The translations under genes and the position numbers were made by a program. Shown piece by piece: positions 1 to 12,300 of a DNA stretch of 64,000 nt. The stretch lies in NCBI GenBank assembly GCA_030386875.1, contig CM059572.1:38871732-38935731 (forward strand), in the 5' to 3' direction. Each line of letters opens with the position of its first letter. Position 1 is the stretch's first letter. The notes under the pieces are model-generated. The model did not search any database. It was given only the letters and a program-made list of their open reading frames with translations, and was not told the origin of the DNA. This DNA comes from Morinoia aosen. Taxonomy: Eukaryota > Arthropoda > Malacostraca > Amphipoda > Talitridae.

Positions 1-297
1 CACGTTACACCGTTCAAAGAACGCAGTCAGAGTCGGGAATTCGGGCGCCTCCATTTCGGCGGATACTCTGGCACCGTATGCCCAGTGATGCTAACCTCAC
101 AGATTTTTTATGGTCCCAGTTCGGGATCCGAGCTGAAACTTCCATAGTTCCACAGTTAACCTTCCACTATTTTCATCTATTTTCTTCTGTCAAAGCATCT
201 TTTGGAATCTCTCCTTCGTATTTCTGACTTGCACTTTACAAGTAACAGCTTCACTGTTACCAGACCTTTCGGTCTCCTTTGGGGGGAGGGTAGCTGT
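1..297 (+). other. Possible 3' end of a retrotransposon coding region
   Basis: Frame 3 is open from the window edge to about 227 (it includes DANLTDFLWSQFGIRAE), followed by the purine tract. I do not recognise the protein. Position upstream of the LTR-like block is the only support for a retroelement origin. Confidence 0.25.
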
Positions 298-1114
298 AGT
301 GACCGCCATCAGCCGCACTTCAGTCTAAATTTCTTAAATTATTAAAACCATCTTCTAAAAATTAAATAAAGTTAACATAATCATTCTTAAAATTTTAGAT
401 CACTATTTTCATTCAACATTACCCTTAAATCTATTAAAATTTGACCAAAGAAATACTTCGACAAGAAAGAACGGCGTTTTTACCTAGAACCATATCGCAA
501 GTTCATCCGTTTCCGGAAAATTCCGGAAACGCTCGCCCGCTCAAAGCGCATATAAGGCCGGCTTCACAGGCAAAGTCGTCATTCTCTTATAGATCCTCCT
601 AGCGCTTGGGCCCCAGAGCGGGCAATTGTAAGTATCAAGTGTAACGATAAGTGTGTATTATGTCTTAACTTTCCTGTGTTGTGTCTTAACTTGTTCCGTG
701 TTAGGGAGCTCTCGTTATTGTGTCGTAGAAATATTCACTATGTTGTCTCTGTGCCAGTGTTAGTTAGTCACCAGCCTCAAGCTCACTGCCACATCTTTGT
801 CATTGTTATCGTGTTTATGCCGTATTGTGCTGTCAGTGTTAGCCGATGTTGGCATTTGCTCCTTAGATATTTTAGTGCTGAGCATAGTGTTAAGACACCT
901 TGCTGCCCACAGAGATCATTTTTGGTTTGCTCATTTTTTGTATGTTCCAGCTTCTAATTAATTGTGTTCTTAACTTTTGTATCTTGATTAAGTCAGTTTT
1001 AAATAATTTTGGAATTCCTCTGCAATTTTTAGTCAATGTTTAAATTCATATCTTGAGCAATAAAGCCATGATAGGTTATTTAAACCAATAGAGATTGTAT
1101 CTTCTGTAGTCACT
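298..1114 (+). mobile_element. Probable LTR (3' or solo) of an LTR retrotransposon
   Basis: A purine tract (GGGGGGAGGG, 281-290) sits just before a segment that begins TGTAGTGAC and ends GTCACT. Inside are a TATA box at 551 and AATAAA at 1059. AGTGAC-type termini occur in some insect gypsy-group LTRs. No tRNA primer-binding site follows and no second LTR is in view, so boundaries are approximate; a host promoter is the alternative. Confidence 0.4.
511..557 (+). promoter_or_regulatory. Heat-shock element plus TATA box
   Basis: Four perfectly alternating pentamer cores, TTCcgGAAaaTTCcgGAA (511-528), make a complete HSF-binding element. A TATAAGG box follows at 551-557. A GTAAGT donor-like site is at 628-633. 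This is the layout of a heat-inducible pol II promoter. It sits inside the LTR-like segment 298-1114, so it may drive a retroelement rather than a host gene. Confidence 0.6.
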
Positions 1115-1725
1115 CACTCAAGTCAAGTCACATAAATAATCATTCTTTCTTGCTCATCGGAATAATAGAGTATAGAGACTTCACCTTTTCTCAGACTTAT
1201 ATCTTAGTACATTAATTATCTAATTACCTCAGTGCTTTAGCTATTATTTTTGGCTGTAGTTCATTTAAGCTCAGTTGTGCTGCTGCTTGTAATGTCAGGA
1301 TAGAGCTTGTGACCAGTTGGTCAGGAACACTGATTCTGGTGTTAAGATGATTCAGGCTGCGACTCGGGCGCTAGAGTTGCGGACTGATTCTTATCACCGG
1401 ACTCCTGCCATTGTTTATCCTGTTAATGTTGCAGTTTGCGCAGCCTTGCACATGTGTTATGAATGGACTCAATTTATGTGTTCAAAATAATCCAGCACGA
1501 ATTCTCCTGACAGGATCTGCTGGACCATTCATTCATGCACTCACAAACACGTATGGAACCAAACCCTGACCTCTTAATGTAAGGAGCTTACCTCCTCCAA
1601 GTGTTCCCTCCAAGTTCTCGCCTCCAAGTGTTCCCTCCAAGCATCTCCTCATATTCAAAGTTCGCTATACCGGAAGGCCTGCATCCCTGCAGCTAAGCCG
1701 CTTGAACCTTTAGTTGTGACTACCT

Positions 1726-2001
1726 TTGGGCCGAGAGTCCCTTCCTACCGAGTTTTCCCAACCGGTAGCTATCCCCATACTCATCACTAAATTCACCACT
1801 CACTTAGTGTCGGAACCTCCCACACTTACACCATCATCGGCTTCACACTCCAGCACACGCTTCCACGAGCCTGAGCTGAACGAAGCGTCTGAAGTCCCGC
1901 AACCTCCTCGGACTCTCACCAAGATCGTCTCTCGAACAAGAATCAAGCCTCGCACTTCAGCGTGCAACCTTCTCTTCAATAAATTCCATACCGGCGAGTG
2001 A
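1726..2001 (+). other. Unrecognised Pro/Ser/Thr-rich open frame
   Basis: 91 codons rich in P, S and T, with an Arg/Lys-containing end (TKIVSRTRIKPRTSACNLLF), and AATAAA overlapping the end near 1977. A short direct repeat (CTCCAAGTGTTCCCTCCAAG, about 1595-1640) lies upstream. It could be a retroelement or gene fragment. No domain is visible. Confidence 0.22.
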
Positions 2002-2384
2002 AACTATTCTCTCATTTTCCTCCGGTGTTGGCTTGTGGTAATGTTTGTTGTTGATTGTAGACGCTTGAAAGATTGCGTCCGAATACCCAGAACTCCTTCG
2101 GAGTCAGAGGCCTTAAATCATTCAATTAGCAATTAAGTGTGCTTGAAAAAGCACTGGTGACCTCGCCATTGTAAAAGAACATCCTCTGGTGAATTCGATA
2201 AATTCTTTGATATTCAACCCTTAAAAATCAAATTCAATTAGTTCCCCCCATAAGGGAGAACTTTATAGAAGCAAACAATTGAAACCGACTCTGCTCGTTG
2301 CACAAGAATTACTCTGGGAGCCGCTGCGTTTCGTATAATGCTAACTTTCCGTCCGTCCATTGTACTGGGTGACACGCACAAAAA

Positions 2385-2670
2385 AACAGGTTTAAAAAAA
2401 CAGGTTTTAAATTTCAAGACTGATACATATCACCTTGTACATTGGATTTTAAAATGCCTTATGCCTTATAACTAACACCAGGACGCCGTTACGCTTTCCC
2501 CCGGTCAAGACCGGTACCCATTTCAGACACCTGGGTAGAGTGAGGCATTGTACTTGGAATTTTTCGCATATACCCAACAGAGAAAATCGCCACCAACGCC
2601 GGGACTCGAACCCTTGTTTGCCCGCACGGAGGCAGGTCCTAAAGCCACATGGCTATGACGAGCACTCGTA
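2385..2670 (-). mobile_element. tRNA-derived SINE
   Basis: On the minus strand a tRNA-like head carries box A TAGCCATGTGG (2645-2655, 10 of 11 to consensus) and box B GGGTTCGAGTCCCGG (2599-2613). A non-tRNA body follows, with a tail containing two CCTGTTTTTTTAAA-like units near 2385-2410. It does not fold as an intact tRNA, hence SINE rather than tRNA gene. This is a different family from the hairpin SINE elsewhere in the window. Confidence 0.65.
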
Positions 2671-3298
2671 TATACACTCGTATTCCTTTACATGCAAGAA
2701 AGAACGGTGTGGGCTTTCTTCACTTGTACTTACTTTTTGTTGTGCTCGAGACACACTTGCTGGTAACACTTTCAAGCATTTTGGAGAGGTCAAACCTACT
2801 TGTTGATAATCTACTCTTGATAGCTGAAGTTCCATAGTTTTCAAATCACTCAAGCTTTCATTGCACCTATATAAGCGATGAACGTGTTCTCTCCGCAATC
2901 ATCTACTTATTTCGCTGCAGATCAAGAATTAGGAAAGCTAGATGACACAGAAGAGCTTCCCCATATCTTCAGATTCAGTCATCGTCGAATCGTTGTATTA
3001 AGAGTTCATTGTTAGTGTGGTCGTCATGGTAACAGAATAGGTTTTAGCATTTTTTATGTAGAATGAAAAAAATAAAATGCCGTATGAAGAAGAATTACAT
3101 CTACCATTGCAGAATAGTTCATTTTTATTAGAAATTTGCATCAATAAGTGGAGCTAAATGTTCGCTATCACTTCATTTATTGTACAGATATTGTATAGAT
3201 ACTCTAACAACATTCATTTATATCGTCTATGCATCAGGCTTTAAATTCTGCGCGGTGTGAAAAGCTTCTGTATTACATGTCTAGTTTCTGTAGCAAAT
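2671..3298. other. Cdc45 upstream region
   Basis: AT-rich sequence before the Cdc45 start codon; it should hold the promoter and 5' UTR. I see no TATA box or convincing E2F site, so no transcription start is proposed. Confidence 0.4.
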
Positions 3299-3349
3299 AT
3301 GTTTGTTACGAATATAACTAGAGAATTCTACGAATGTATAACTGGGAAG
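3299..3349 (+). CDS. Cdc45: Cdc45 coding exon 1 (residues 1-17)
   Basis: ATG opens a 17-codon exon MFVTNITREFYECITGK, ended by donor GTAACT. It matches the CDC45 N-terminal pattern MFV..F..EFY and leaves phase 0, exactly what exon 2 needs. The start is preceded by GCAAAT, an A at -3. It lies 11.46 kb from exon 2, which is why it is easily missed. Confidence 0.88.
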
Positions 3350-6300
3350 GTAACTATCTCTTTTCATGTACGATGATATTTAACTTTATTAAAATAATTT
3401 CCAAAACTCGGGTGCTTCCTAATGCAAACTGTGGTGGTTATAAAGTTAGAAATTATTTAACCTGGGAGATGTGTATTGTTTAACCATGCAATTGTATTCG
3501 CCATTCTTAATCCACAGGCTTCATATAAATCATGTCAACTTAGAGGGTTTAAATGAGTTTACCAAATTTTGATCCCCCTCAGCATTTTGTCATTGTCATT
3601 TGTACTTGCATATTTCTTTTAATAAACTGCCAAGTTCAGTCTCCATAATTCATTGGAGAATTTGGGGTAAATGTTGAGGACTTGACCATAATTGATTTTC
3701 TAGTTTTGGATGCCTAAATATTGTTAATGAGATGAAAATAAATAATTTTCTTCAATGCACTTTCCGTCGGAAATGAGTATTTCACAAGTTATGGCGGTAA
3801 ATGAGTTACCGGAACTCCAGTGTTTGAGGCAGGAAAAAATATACCGCGTGGTCCGACGTGAAAGTAAACATGCGTTGCCGCATGTTTGCAAGCCGACTTT
3901 GCCATAACTCCACTTTTTGATGCGGGAAAAAATAAATAAGAGAAGCAAATCCCCTATTACAAACGTGAAGAGGTTGGGTCGTGAGGGTTAGCCACATTTC
4001 TTTTAGTGAAAATTATAAAGAAAGGTTGTAACCGACCCATTACGTCGAATGATGCAAAACACATGTAGCCATCACCGCTGCTTCGACGTAACTGGCGGCC
4101 TTGAGGTGACCGCAGGTCCGTCCGTGACTTCAACCCCGGTATAGTATGGGTTCGACGTATCTGGGAACTTTCGAATCAAGTCTTTTGCATCGACAATATA
4201 ACTCGTCATCTCATTAACTATGTTTATGCATAGTAGAATTTTAATTGATTTATAATTTTCACTAAAAGAACTGGGGCTAACCCTCACAACCCAATCTCTT
4301 TACGTTTGTAATAGGGTGATGCTTCCCTTATTTATTTATTCCCGCCTCAAACACTGGAGTTCTGATAACTCATTTACCGCTATAACTTTTAAAATACTCA
4401 TTTCCAACGGAAAGTGCATTGAAGAAAACTTGGGTCAATATTGAATATAATATTGTCAACGAATTTCATAATTTCGTAGGTATAGATGGGTAATATAGTC
4501 GATTTTAAGACGTTTTACACGAATCGCAATATGCCCGGAAATGCTTAGTTTAGGAGATATAGGATAAATAACACCAGGTAAGAATAGCATTAACGGCAGT
4601 TTCGATATGGCTCTTCCGGCGTTTTGCGGACGCGGACCACGCCAAGTTTTTTGGCGGGAGTCATCGGCCTCGGTATGGTTGAGTTAAATTAAGATATATT
4701 AGGCTTACTTAGGTTAGGATACTTAACTAAATTAACTTTACCAAACCTAACCTCATCTATCGTTACGTCAGAACCGGATTTCTGCTTATTTACCTCTCCG
4801 TTTGTTCAATTTTATAAATGACGTTCCTATAACTTCAAAGTTGAATATCTCCAAAAATAAGCATTTCCGGGCATATTGTCATTCGTGTAAAACGTCTTAA
4901 AATCGACTATATTACCTATCTACACCTACAAAATTATGAAATTCGCTGACAACATTATATTCAATATTGACCAAAACTTGTTTCTTTTGATCTCATTAGC
5001 AATATTTAGGCATCAAAAATTCGAAAATCAATTATGATCAAGTCCTCAACATTTACCGAATTTGGTAAACCTTGAGGATTACCCGGGAATCGATACTTGA
5101 TTTTTCGGTGCCTAAACATAGTTAATTAGATCAAAATAAACAATATTTCTTCTATGCACTTTCCTTGCCATTGTGAATAAGTATTTAACAAGTTATAGCG
5201 GTAAAGCACTTACCGCAACTCAAGTGTTTGGAGCAGGAAGTAATTCATCAAGCCCGGCGAATGGCAACACTGAAATGGCGTCTTGCTTCCTTCGCACTCA
5301 TCAAAAACGAAACTAAACCTACCGTGCTAACTCATAAAATATTCATTTGACAAAAAAATTGTATAGAAGTAAAGTAGTTTATTTTGATTTTATTACCATG
5401 ATTTAAGCAACAAAAATTAAAAAATCAATGAGTAGCTGTTTATCCGAGCGCATTCGTCATCAAAGACGAAACTAAACCTACCGCTATAATACGTAAAATA
5501 CTCATTTGCGACAGAAAGTGCATAGAAGAAAACTTGCTTATTTCAATCTAATTCACTATGTTTAGGATTTGGAAAGTGAAAAATCAATTCCCGGTTAATC
5601 CTCAACATTTACCTTAGAATGTACCTTACATTATGTATTTTAATAGAAATATAAAAATAAAAAATCCTTTTTTAAGGTCAACAAAATTCTCGGTAAATGT
5701 TGAGGATTAACCAGTAATCGATTTTCCACTTTTTGGTGCCTAAACGTAGTTAATTAGATCAAAATAAACAAGTTTTCTTCTATGTACTTTCCGTTGTAAA
5801 TGAGGATTTTACGGGTTGTAGCGATAGGTTGTTTCGTCTTTGATGATGAATGCGCTTGAATAAAAAGCTACTCATCGATTTTTTAATTTTTTTGCTTGAA
5901 TCATGGTAATATCATAATAAACGGTAAATCTGAAGGATATGTCAGTTATCGATTTTGTAAATTTTGATGCCTAAGCATAGTTAATTAGATGGAAATGAAC
6001 AAGTTTTCTTCTATGCACTTTCCGTCTCAAATGAGTATTTTATTAGTTAGAGCGGTAAATGACTTACCGCAACTCCAGTGTTTGAAGCGGCAGGTAATTC
6101 AAGGAGCACCTCGGACAGCAACACTGCAATGCGCACTCGTTTCCAGTGCGATCTTCATCAAAAACGAAACCAAACCTACCGCTATATCTCGTTAAATACT
6201 CATTTTACGAAAAAAGTGTATAGAAGAAAAGTTGTTTATTTTGATGTTATTACCATGATTCAAGCAACAAAAATTAGAAAATCGATGAGTAGCTGTTTAT

Positions 6301-9300
6301 TCTAGCGCATTTGTTATCATAGACAAAACTTAACTTACCGCTATAAATCGTAAAATACTCATTTGAGACGGAAAGTTTATAGAAGAAAACTTGTTTATTT
6401 TGATTCAATTAATTAGTTCCAGGCACCAAAAAGTGGAAAATCGATAACTGACATATCCTTCAGATTTACCTAATAAACTACTTCTCTTCTATAAACTTTT
6501 TTTGTCAAATGAGTATTTTACGAGTTAGCGCAGCAGGTTTTATTTTTTGAGCGATTGAGCTGTTGGAGTACATTTGAATGCTTCGTAATTTATTATTAGC
6601 TCACACGCGGAGCTTGAACTCACTTCTAGGATCTTTTACTTAATAACGCAATAGAAATTATGACCCAGAAATAACCAATTATAACGGTATTAATTTTTGT
6701 CTTAGATGGCAAGGGCTCGATCATTTGAGCGCGTCAGAAGCAAGCGTCCATTGCAGTGTTGCCATCTGACACGCTCGATGGATTGCTTCCTGCTTAAAAC
6801 ACTTGAGTTGCGGTAACTAATTTACTGCTATAACTCATAAAATACTTATTTACGACGGAAAGTGCATAGAAAAAAACTTGTTTATTTTGATCTAATTAAC
6901 TATGTTTAGGCACCAAAAAATGGAAAATCAATTACTGGTTAATCCCCAACATTAACCAAATTAAGTTCAGCAGTTGAATTGTGCACTAAGTAAATACTTT
7001 CACCTATTTTTTCATAACAAGTCAGATGGATTGGATTAGGAGGGTGTCAAAAATTTATTTATATTGCAAAATGTTGCCCTAGATCTGCAAAGCTTCACTA
7101 TATCCATCTACTGTGATAAACTTTCTCATCTGAATCTTGATCAGAATAATGCCATTTTGATGTCAATTTATAATGACTAAATATTAATGTTGATTTCATA
7201 CAACCACAATTTGATATGCAATTAGTGCATATGATATGACTACAGGTATGCCAAAACTAATCTATAATACAAGCCATCTAAGACATATATATTATTATGT
7301 GTCTATATAAATGTTTAATCTGCAAGTGTTGAATAATTTGCTCCCCTCAGGGGTAGTGATGCAAAAAAAAACGGTTTTATTTGATGGCGGTTTTTTTTGC
7401 AAAAAAAACGTGTTTTTATGTGTTTTTTTTTGTTTTTTTTGTTTATTTTTGCACACACCTAAATTTTGTCGGGTATATGTCTGGTTTTTTTGGACACCTA
7501 AAATATATTTTAAATCCAATGTTTTTAGTCATTTGTTTGTTATAAAAACATTAAAAAGAAACCATACAGTAAAAGTGGTGGCGGGTAACCCACAATTACC
7601 TAGAGGCGTCTAAGAGGAACAGCAGGAGCCACAGAACTTATATTGATGGAGTCAAAATTCAGAGCTTTCTATCCCTACTATGTCTGATTTTATTTTTATG
7701 TGACCAAAAAAATCAGACATAGCAGAGATAATAAGCTCTGAATTTTGATTCCATCAATATAAGTTCTGTGGTAAGTTATGTGGCTCCTGCTGTTCCTCTT
7801 AGACTCCTAGGTAATTGTGGGTTATCTGCCACCACTTTTACTGTATGGTTTCTATTTTATGTTTTCATTAAAAAAAAATGACTCAAAAACATAGATATTA
7901 ATATATTTTAGATGACCAAAAAACATGCTGTTTTTTAAAACATGTTTTTTTACAAAAAATTCTGACACGTGATATTATGATTTTTTTGTAAAAAAAAAAC
8001 AGAATGGTTATATTTGGTACCAGAAAATATATTAATATTAATATATTTTCTTGTACCAAATATAACCATGCTGTTTTTTTACAAAAAAAATCATTCTAAA
8101 AAACAATATATTTTATATGACCTAAAAACCCCATGCAGTTAAGGGCACGGTTCGGGTCTATTTTCAGATTATGGTCATTTTTCAGTTTATAAACTCATCT
8201 TATAGAGATTTTTCTTGCGCATCCAACGATATAATTGTCTTTCAAGTACGTCAATTGGTTGGTCTTCTGGACGGGGTAAAAGACGCGCACTAGTGTGACC
8301 TTGGGGTGCGCCAATGGATGGGTGACCTCCCTCTTCCCCCCCCATTACGAGCCAGTATTCAGTGTTTCTCTACTGGAATAGCAAGAGATTTCATTCATGG
8401 CCTAACTTGAAATGCTTTCGTACTCAAAGAAACATAGTATTACTCACTTATAAATTATGATGGTGTAATTGAGTGTTTGTTTTGAGTCCGGCTGCTGAGT
8501 CATCAGCTAATTAGCTGGCTATGTAAACATAAACGCCTCCCGGAGTTTTGAAGCTACAGGAATGGCAATTATATCAATCGAAAGGGCCTAAAAAGAGCTA
8601 CAAAGCAATACAGGTTTTTGAAAAAAAATTTAGTCAGCATTGAAAATAAAAAATTATTGAAAAATTAACCATGTTTTGAAACTTATATTTATTGACTTCT
8701 GGTATGGATCCTTACCCACTATTTTGAAGGTACATAAGAAGGTACAGAATCACTGATAAGACTCAATTAAAAAATTAGTACAGAACGATAAAAATTTTTT
8801 TTTGGAAAAATGGCTTTTCTGAATACTAACCTTCTTGATTTTTGAAAACCTACTTCTTCCACCGTTTTGAAGGTACAGAGATGGCGAGCATACCAATCAA
8901 TAGCGATTGAAAAGGAAAATAGATCCGGTGCAAAAGTTTTTTCAAATTTCAATTCACCGCGAAAATTAGAAGCAAATTATTCAAAAAAGTGAAAAAAGAG
9001 GTCATTTTTGTGGAAAAAAGTTCTCAAAATTCAAAAAATAAAATAATCGAAAAACTTTTGCACCGGATCTCTAGACAAGACAATTTGCTATGTAGAGAAT
9101 ATTTTCTGAGTTCTGTGAGTTGAAAATTGTAGGAGTAGGATTTTCCGCAACACATGTTTTTTCATGTTTTTTTAAGAAAAATCTTATTCACGTATGGTTA
9201 CAAAAAATTTGCACAAATCAAAAAAGTTATTAATAACATTTACATCGACGGTAGATATCTCAGAAAAACCCACCGAGAACTTACAGACTTTTTTTTTACC

Positions 9301-12300
9301 CCGAACCGTCCCCTTAACACATTAACTGCGATGGGTTAAACTTCAGTTCAATATTCAATTCAAATTTAAGGAGATCATCCGGGTTTGAGACCTTTTTTTG
9401 TCCAATTTATTTGAAAATTGGCCAGTATATGTCTTTTGTGAAAGTAAACCTTTTTTACTCATGTCATTTTTTCGATTTAGGCCTCAGTTTTTTTTGACAA
9501 AAAATGTGTTTTTGGTATATTTTTCAGATTGGAACTCCTCCTTCAGTTTTGATGCTAGAACAAAAAAAAAGACAGTTTTAGAATCCTTGGAACAATTCTA
9601 ACAAATGCACATTCAGTTTTTTTTTCAAATTCAAATTTTTTCTGTTTTTGTCAAAATTTTTGGAAATTTCAAAAATCAGCAACAATTTTTAGGGTTTAGA
9701 GCTATATATTTCTTCAAAGAATTCAAATTTGAAAAAAAGCCAAATGTACGTTTGTTAGAAATATTTCAAGGATTCTAAAACTGTCTTTGGATTTGTTCTA
9801 GCATCAAAACTCGAGAACTAGTCCCGGGATGAATGTTGAAAATTATAAGTGTTGGGTATAAGCAAAAAAAAATTATGTTGAAGTGTAATATAATGAACAA
9901 TTGATGTAATTGAATGCAGTTTTAATTTTTATTTCGATACTTTCAATACATAACTTCATATTCAAACTGTGAATTGTGATTTAAAAAAAAAATAATTATA
10001 AAAATTTTTCCTTTTTTATATCAAAAAAATAATTTTTTTTTCAGTCTGATTCTTATGAAATTTGACTATGGTATGTAACCTTTGAAAAGAAACAATTGAT
10101 TCCATTCATTTTTTTGATTCAGGCCTTAGATTTGGCAAAAATTTGACATATTGGTTTTTAGGTATTGATATTTCACTAATATCGATATTTCAAAATGGGA
10201 CTCCTTCAGTTTTGATGCTAGAACAAAAACAAATGCAGTTTTAGAATCCTTGGAACATGTCTAACACACTCAAATTCGGCTTTTTTCCATTTCCCATTTG
10301 TTCTCTTTTTATATGGGGTCAAAATCGGGAAAATTGAAAGATTTTGGTCCCTTCACTCCCCCTCCTCCCCGGGAGGGGGGAATTATTGTCGTAGCGCCAT
10401 AAAATTTTAGGAACGAATAGTCCACCAACTAAGGGTCCTTTTACAACAAAAACATGCAAAATGACCATGACATCGCAAGGGCCCCGGATGATCTCCTTTA
10501 AGTCAATTACGTTAATCAACTTTGAAAATGGCAAACATTAAGTGGATCTTGTCTATATTAAGCTTTTATAAAGTATTAATAAACAATAAGTTAGTGACTG
10601 CAGGTGGGTCAACAGCACTATGAAAATCACCTAAGTGACCACCGGTGGGTCCCTTTGCAGGGAATGTGTTAAAAAAAACTTTTTACTAAAAAATCATGAC
10701 TGAAAAAACATGAGTAACATATTTATTAGACCAAAAAAATGTATTTTTACTACAAAATCATGACCTAAAAACATGAATATTTTATGAGACCTTAAAAAAC
10801 CCATGCTGTTTTTTTAAAAAATATGTTATTTTACTAACAATGATATGTAAGAAACCTGGATATGAATATATTTTATGTGACCAAGAAAACCATGCTGTTT
10901 TATTTCACGTGTTTTCCATAAAAACGATGTCTTAAAATCATGGACTTTGATATATTTTGTCACCAAAAAATTTATGTTTTTTTTAAAATGTTTTTTTAAA
11001 AACACGTTTTTATATTAAAAAGTTATTTATTATTCATTTTTTGGTCAGGACTTCATTGTAAAAAAAAACATGAATATTAATTTATTTTAAGTGACCAAAA
11101 TTCATGCTCTGAAAAAAAGTTTTTATTACAAAAATTCATGACTAAAAAAAAACATGAGTATTATTAAATTTTATCTGACCAAAAAACCATGACATTTTTA
11201 AAAAACATGGTTTTTTTTCACAAAGTCATTAATATCTATGTTTTTTTATGGATGATTTTATTTGGTAAAGAAACATGATTTAAAAAACCAGCATGGTTTT
11301 TTTGGCATATAGAATATATTAATATCCATGTTTTTTAGTCATGATTTTTCTGTAAGAAAGATGTTGTTCAAAAAAACAGCATGGTTGCTTATGGTCAAAT
11401 GAAGATTAATATCCGTGTTTTTTAGTCTTGACTTATTTGTAACAAAAACATATTCAAAAAACAGCATGGATTTTTTGGTCACATAAAATATATTAATATC
11501 CATTAGAAACATACCAGGTCTTAGAATAAAATATCTACAAAGAATCTATTCACTCTATGAAACCTTTCGGAGACTAGCTCCATCCTCATTAAGTCATTCA
11601 GCAAAATGTTTTTTAAAGGAACAGTGAAAATTCATTGTCCATTTTACCACATTTTACTGAATGACTAAGGATGGAGCTGGACTCCAAAAGGTTTTGTGGA
11701 GTGAATAGATTCTTAGTAGATATTTTATTCTAAGACCTAGTACAGTTCTAATAAATATGATTTCAATATTAACAGCGTTCTTTGTTTATAAGTTTGTCTG
11801 CTTGAAGAAAATAACTTTCCTGATATTGACATCCGTGTTTTTTGGTCGTGATTTTTTTTGTTTTTTTAAAAAATTTTTTTTTGGTCCCATATAATATAAT
11901 AATAGTTATGTTTTTTTAGTCATGATTTTTCTGTCAAAAAACAATGTTTAAAAAAAACAGCATTGGATTTTTTAGATCACATAAAATATATTAATATCCA
12001 TGTTTTTTAGTCATAATTTTGTATAAATAACATGCTTGAAAAAAAACAATGATTTTTTAGTCCCATCTCTATCAATGACCATAAGTAAAGATATGTTATT
12101 ATAACATACCATTTTGGGAGTTGAAGGTCATTCACATGTATTGTAAAATAAATGAAATATCAAAACATGGAACCGCAGAAAATGAAAAATCTCATAAAAC
12201 CATAGAAAACCATCAATTAAGGAGTATGCTGTTTTATTTTGTAATCCGACATGAAAGCAAATATTGTAAAGTGGTTCTTTTCCTTGCTGAGTTATTTACA

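Noticed and set aside
2599-2655. A functional tRNA gene on the minus strand
   Set aside because: A and B boxes are present but the acceptor and anticodon stems do not pair properly, and a SINE body and tail follow.
7311-7613. 100-codon open frame (Phe/Cys-rich)
   Set aside because: It runs through the T-rich terminal repeat and a palindrome of the hAT-like element; composition artefact.
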